Shown: one piece after another, positions 6,195 through 8,619 of the stretch
Layout of the letters: the number at the start of each line of letters is the position of its first letter
Position numbering within the stretch: position 1 is the stretch's first letter
Assembly: GCA_945870465.1 (NCBI GenBank)
Contig: CAMBSS010000174.1
Coordinates: 1 to 8,619 of the forward strand
Reading direction: 5' to 3'
Length of the DNA stretch: 8,619 nt
From: Bordetella parapertussis
GTDB taxonomy: Bacteria > Pseudomonadota > Gammaproteobacteria > Burkholderiales > SG8-41
Notes under the pieces: generated by a model
Told to the model about the DNA's origin: nothing
The model's input: only the letters and a program-made list of their open reading frames with translations
The model's database searches: none
Translations under genes and position numbers: made by a program

Positions 6195-6974
6195 CTATTC
6201 CCAGAGACGTTCCGGCAGCGGCAGGCCCTTGAGGTCTTCGGCGCTGAGAGGGCCGTCGGGCGCAATGCCGAAGCGTTCGAGCACGGCGGCAAGCTGGCGC
6301 ACGTGCTGCGCCGAATGCCAGGTCGAGCGCTCGAATACTTCGTGCAATTGCTGCATGCCGTAAGACGTCGGCACTTCGCGCGCAAACGATTCGCCGGTTT
6401 TTGCCTTGTCCCACCAATCGTTCAGTCGCGCGATGACGCCGTCGCCGTAGCGCGCGATTTCGTCGCCGGTTCGGTACTTGTTCTCGTCAGCAGCCGGGAT
6501 GTTCGTATTGCTCGGTGAGTATTCGACCTTGTCGATCACTGCGGTTATGTACGTCTCTGCAATGCGGAATACATGCTGGCCGAGCAGGCGGATCGGGCGA
6601 TCGCGGTTGTCTATGACCGACTCGTTGATGCGCGCGGTGGGGAACTGGCGCATGTAACGCTGTGCCGCGCCCAGCACGAGAAGCCATTTTTCGAGGATGC
6701 GCTCGGGTGGCAGCCGTGAGTGGCCGGTGCCGTCGAGCCCCACGAACTTTGCCACGTCTTCCAGGCTTTGCGCCATGGTGTAGACGCTGCCTTTGGAGAC
6801 TACGGGCACATTGCGCAGGCCGAGTTTCAGCAGGCGTTCACGGCCGCCGGCATCGTTGATTACGTCGACTGCTTCGAAAGCTATGCCTTTGCGCGAAAGA
6901 AACTCTTTCGCCCGGAGACAGCTGCTTCAGCCGGGTTGGGTGAAAAGAACAAAACGCTCGGGGGTTTTTTCCAT
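6195..6974 (-). CDS. Candidate selenoprotein: glutaredoxin-like domain (UxxC) fused to a DinB-like domain
   Basis: Read from ATG 6974 with TGA 6929-6927 decoded as selenocysteine, this frame gives 259 residues. Residues 1-75 form a glutaredoxin/thioredoxin-fold domain: RFVLFTQPG, then Sec16-Ser-Ser-Cys19, the LRAKEFLSRKGIAFE helix and strand, and NVPVV with the cis-Pro at 57. Residues about 85-240 resemble the DinB/YfiT four-helix superfamily, with a likely metal triad of His134 (RLLGQH), His220 and His224 (WHSAQH, HxxxH). The only interruption is the TGA, at the exact site of the N-terminal redox Cys, and a SECIS-like hairpin follows it. Without Sec insertion, only a DinB part from an internal start such as GTG 6809 could be made. 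The start has only a weak TGAGA ribosome site. DinB relatives include thiol S-transferases, so a thiol/selenol redox or transferase role is possible. The alternative is a nonsense mutation of a Cys codon. Confidence 0.75.
6885..6919 (-). promoter_or_regulatory. SECIS-like hairpin downstream of the TGA codon
   Basis: On the minus strand, GCGAAAG-AGTTT-CTTTCGC (6911-6893) folds as a perfect 7-bp stem with a 5-base loop. Additional pairs around a G.G and a 2x2 mismatch extend it to 6919/6885. The loop begins 22 bases after the TGA and has G as its second base, followed by U. Bacterial SECIS elements are known to lie just 3' of the UGA inside the coding region, with the loop about 16-37 bases away and a G in the first two loop positions, so all criteria I recall are met. 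Folding was done by eye. Confidence 0.6.
6927..6929 (-). other. In-frame TGA, proposed selenocysteine codon (Sec16)
   Basis: The minus-strand codon 16 of the Grx-DinB frame is TGA. It replaces the first Cys of the expected CxxC in the TQPG-C-SSC block. Translation is open and glutaredoxin-like on both sides, so this is neither a frame shift nor a gene end. A Cys codon (TGC or TGT) becomes TGA by one base change, so a nonsense mutation remains possible. Confidence 0.7.
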
Positions 6975-7044
6975 TGGTGTCTCAGTGGTGGTGCGCGGGA
7001 ATGGCGTGTGGCGACGAATCTGCGTATTAGATACTGCTGAAACG

Positions 7045-7053
7045 ATTATCGCA
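7045..7053 (-). promoter_or_regulatory. Possible extended -10 promoter element for the Grx-DinB gene
   Basis: The minus-strand sequence TGCGATAAT matches an extended -10 (TGn plus GATAAT, five of six to consensus). A transcript starting about 7 bases downstream would have a leader of roughly 64 bases before ATG 6974. The nearest -35-like match, CTGACA, is about 21 bases away and too far for a normal spacer, so this is only a weak proposal. Confidence 0.3.
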
Positions 7054-7270
7054 CGGCGCGGTGGCGGAATGTGTCAGTGGCACAAGTGGACCAGGCACAG
7101 CGCAGTTGCAATGTGCTGAGCGGCCAATTGCCTGACGGCGTCGCTGAAAAGTCGGCAACCCGCGAGGCGGCAGGACACCAATGGGGGCCGTGCAAAGGTC
7201 AAACTGCTGACTTATGCGGTGAAACCGCGGCAGACTTTGTGAATGTTCAGAATCAGAGCAAAATATCCGG

Positions 7271-7276
7271 TATAAC
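7271..7276 (+). promoter_or_regulatory. Possible -10 element for the mntA-hepT pair
   Basis: TATAAC matches the -10 consensus at five of six positions and lies about 42 bases before the MntA start. The best -35 candidate, TTCAGA at 7246-7251, matches four of six but has a 19-base spacer, so the call is weak. The TCCTGA repeat lies downstream of it, where an autoregulator could bind. Confidence 0.25.
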
Positions 7277-7317
7277 GCCTATGGAGTCCTGATCATGTGT
7301 CCTGAATGGAGGCGGCA

Positions 7318-7608
7318 ATGAATCGCTCACGCGCCCTTGAATTACTCACGCAGAGCAAGCCAACGCTGGCTGCGCGCTACGGAGTAACTCAGCTTGCCCT
7401 GTTCGGCTCCACCGCACGCAACAATGCGCGGAGCGATAGCGATATCGACATTCTGGCCGCCTTCGATGGGCCGGCAACATCGGAACGCTATTTCGGCGTC
7501 CAGTTCTATCTCGAAGACCTGTTCGGCCGCAGGATAGATCTGGTGACTGAAAAAGCCTTGCGCGCAGAACTGCGGCCGTTCATTGAAAAGGAGGCGGTGC
7601 GTGTCTGA
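7318..7608 (+). CDS. mntA: MntA-like minimal nucleotidyltransferase antitoxin (type VII TA)
   Basis: This 96-residue protein is a minimal nucleotidyltransferase of the MNT family, the antitoxin partner of HEPN RNases. The key motif is FGSTARNNARSDSDIDIL: Gly30-Ser31, ten residues, then Asp42-x-Asp44 (GSX10DXD), with a third Asp74 in RRIDLV completing the metal site. In studied systems MntA adds AMP units to a Tyr of HepT and neutralises it. The start at 7318 is favoured over ATG 7306 because GGAGG at 7308-7312 sits 5 bases ahead of it. The gene overlaps the HepT start by 8 bases, so the two are translationally coupled. All active-site residues are present, so it looks functional. Confidence 0.9.
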   Translation: MNRSRALELLTQSKPTLAARYGVTQLALFGSTARNNARSDSDIDILAAFDGPATSERYFGVQFYLEDLFGRRIDLVTEKALRAELRPFIEKEAVRV

Positions 7609-7957
7609 TTCCGCGCCGCGTGAATGGCGGTTTTATCTTGACGACATGATCGGCTTTGCCGAGAAAGTCATCGCCTATACCACGGGCATGGACCAGGCTG
7701 GCTTTGTTGACAGTGGCCTTAACTACGACGCCACCCTGCGCAACCTGGAACTGATTGGAGAGGCGGCGACCCATGTTCCGGACGCGGTGCGTGCGGCCAA
7801 TCCGCAGATTCCTTGGCGCCTCATCATCGCCACTCGCAACCGGTTGATCCACAGCTATCTTGGCATCGACAACGATACTCTGTGGAGCATCATCCGCAGC
7901 GATGTTCCTGCCCTGCTTCCCAACATGCGCGACCTCAAAAAACAATCCGCGGGCTGA
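7601..7957 (+). CDS. hepT: HepT-like HEPN-domain RNase toxin (DUF86, type VII TA)
   Basis: This 118-residue all-helical protein is a HEPN-domain toxin of the HepT/DUF86 family. It carries the ribonuclease motif RNRLIHSY (Arg79, His84, Tyr86), an exact RX4HXY. In the characterised family Arg and His form the RNase site at the dimer interface, and the Tyr is the AMPylation target of MntA. Other family features are the LDDMIGFAEKVIAYTTG first helix, the LRNLELIGEAATHVPD helix and the GIDNDTLWSIIRSDVPAL C-terminal part. GTG 7601 is chosen because AGGAGG at 7588-7593 precedes it by 7 bases; a TTG at 7583 lies too early. It overlaps the mntA stop, the usual gene order for this system. Confidence 0.92.
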   Translation: MSDSAPREWRFYLDDMIGFAEKVIAYTTGMDQAGFVDSGLNYDATLRNLELIGEAATHVPDAVRAANPQIPWRLIIATRNRLIHSYLGIDNDTLWSIIRSDVPALLPNMRDLKKQSAG

Positions 7958-8038
7958 AGAAAACCGAACGCGCGCCTATCGTTGCGCCGTCGGGGCTATT
8001 GCACGCGCGCTGTAGCAGTATTCGCATCGAGAAGTAAT

Positions 8039-8619
8039 ATGGCAAAGAAACCAGAATCTGCCGTTGAGAAGTTCATTGCCCGCTGGCAAAAGGCTCAGCG
8101 GTTCTGAGCGCGCCAACTATCAGCTTTTTGTGCATGAGTTATGCACGCTGCTCGAACTCCCAACGCCCGACCCGGCACGCGATGACACGCGCGACAACGC
8201 TTATGTGTTCGAGCGCCGCGTTACTTTCCGGCATGGGGATGGCACTGAATCGCCTGGTTTTATTGACTGCTATCGCCGTGCGACGTTCGTGCTCGAAGCG
8301 AAGAAGGTCAAGCAAGGCCGGTGGCAAAGGATTCGACGATGCGCTGTTGCGTGCCCGTGGACAGGCCGAGCAGTATGCCCGCGCACTGCCGGCTACTGAA
8401 GGTCGCCCGCCGTTTCTTCTGGTGGTCGCCAGCAGGCGCAGCATGCCGACCTCACCGTGACGGGCATGTACAACGTACTCGAAAAATTGAAGACCGGCGA
8501 AGCGCTCAACGCGAAAGAGAAAGTCATTCACGAACACGGGCTGGTCGCGGTGTTGAAGACGCTGCACGACGAACTCGACCGAGCTGTGCTCGATGCTTAT
8601 GACTGGAGCGATCTCGCGC
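8039..8619 (+). pseudogene. Broken MmeI-like (type IIL) DNA methyltransferase/endonuclease gene, 3' end outside window
   Basis: The gene starts at ATG 8039, with GAGAAG four bases upstream, and reads [12 protein letters not shown]. It then breaks into four pieces. After about 8096 the protein continues in another frame ([20 protein letters not shown] to LEAKKVKQG). It shifts again near 8316 ([24 protein letters not shown], ending FLLVV at 8427). It then joins at about 8430 to a C-terminal segment ([47 protein letters not shown]) that runs off the window. The nuclease motif survives: Asp at 8265-8267, nine residues, then Glu-Ala-Lys (D-X9-EXK, as in MmeI). The methyltransferase core with its SAM-binding motifs, and most of the target-recognition part that normally separate these ends, are absent, so a large internal deletion is likely. 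Without the protective methylase it cannot be a working restriction system. Confidence 0.8.

Larger units (their letters stand above)
6975..7317. other. Intergenic region between the divergent Grx-DinB and MntA genes
   Basis: These 343 bases separate divergently transcribed genes and hold no reading frame I can recognise on either strand. Visible elements are the extended -10 candidate for the minus-strand gene, a small palindrome GCGGT-GAA-ACCGC at 7216-7228, a TATAAC -10-like hexamer at 7271-7276 and a TCCTGA direct repeat (7287-7292 and 7300-7305) just before the MntA ribosome site. The base composition looks less GC-rich towards the right, in keeping with accessory DNA. It could contain old mobile-element debris, but I cannot name any. 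Confidence 0.5.

Noticed and set aside
5486..6385. 299-codon open frame on the minus strand
   Set aside because: It is antisense to the SDR gene and out of frame with the Grx-DinB gene; no family similarity.
6195..6809. Stand-alone 204-residue DinB protein starting at GTG 6809
   Set aside because: The start would fall on the Val before the glutaredoxin cis-Pro, in the middle of a recognisable domain, so it is an artefact of ending the frame at the TGA.
7216..7228. Palindrome GCGGT-GAA-ACCGC as a terminator or operator
   Set aside because: The stem is only 5 bp, no T-run follows and no partner gene end is nearby; too short to support a function.
7071..7292. 73-codon open frame on the plus strand before mntA
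   Set aside because: No good ribosome site and no family resemblance; length is within chance expectation.
8105..8107. Second selenocysteine TGA, in the MmeI-like gene
   Set aside because: The protein similarity resumes in a different frame before this TGA, so it results from a frame shift and not from a recoded codon.

Overview
The window looks like chromosomal DNA from a GC-rich betaproteobacterium, most likely Burkholderiales. This rests on strong G/C bias at third codon positions and on a Bug/TctC-type periplasmic solute receptor beside acyl-CoA and type III CoA-transferase genes, a pairing very common in that order. No rRNA, tRNA or CRISPR array is visible, so the assignment is an inference.

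Region A (1-6055, plus strand) is a tight catabolic operon of six genes with gaps of 52, 22 and 39 bases, a 4-base overlap, then 27 bases. The order is: the 3' end of a TctC/Bug solute receptor, an acyl-CoA dehydrogenase, a tandem-domain CaiB/BaiF (type III) CoA-transferase, an extended-SDR NAD-dependent epimerase/dehydratase, a hotdog-fold acyl-CoA thioesterase and a classical SDR oxidoreductase. Together they suggest uptake of an unidentified carboxylic acid, CoA activation by transfer, alpha,beta-dehydrogenation, redox steps by the two SDR proteins and thioester release. The substrate cannot be read from the sequence. The dehydrogenase has Asp where the usual catalytic Glu of the YEGT motif stands, and the second half of the CoA-transferase has a shortened small domain.

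Region B (6056-6974, minus strand) holds the most interesting feature. A 260-codon frame encodes a glutaredoxin-like domain fused to a DinB-type four-helix domain. It is interrupted by one in-frame TGA, which falls exactly on the first Cys of the expected CxxC redox motif (Sec16-Ser-Ser-Cys19). A hairpin with a perfect 7-bp stem and AGTTT loop starts its loop 22 bases after the TGA, matching the usual bacterial SECIS geometry. The simplest reading is a selenocysteine-containing Grx-DinB fusion that ordinary gene callers would truncate to a 204-residue DinB protein. Downstream lies the broken 3' end of a second SDR gene. It faces the operon's own SDR tail and forms an imperfect inverted repeat with it.

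Region C (6975-7317) is a 343-base stretch with no recognised gene and weak promoter-like sites. Region D (7318-7957) is a HepT-MntA (HEPN/MNT, type VII) toxin-antitoxin pair with all expected catalytic motifs. Region E (8039-8619, running off the window) is a decayed MmeI-like (type IIL) restriction-modification gene. Its N-terminal nuclease part, with a D-X9-EXK motif, is split by two frame shifts and joined directly to C-terminal sequence, so the methyltransferase core is missing. Regions D and E look like accessory defence DNA beside a metabolic operon.
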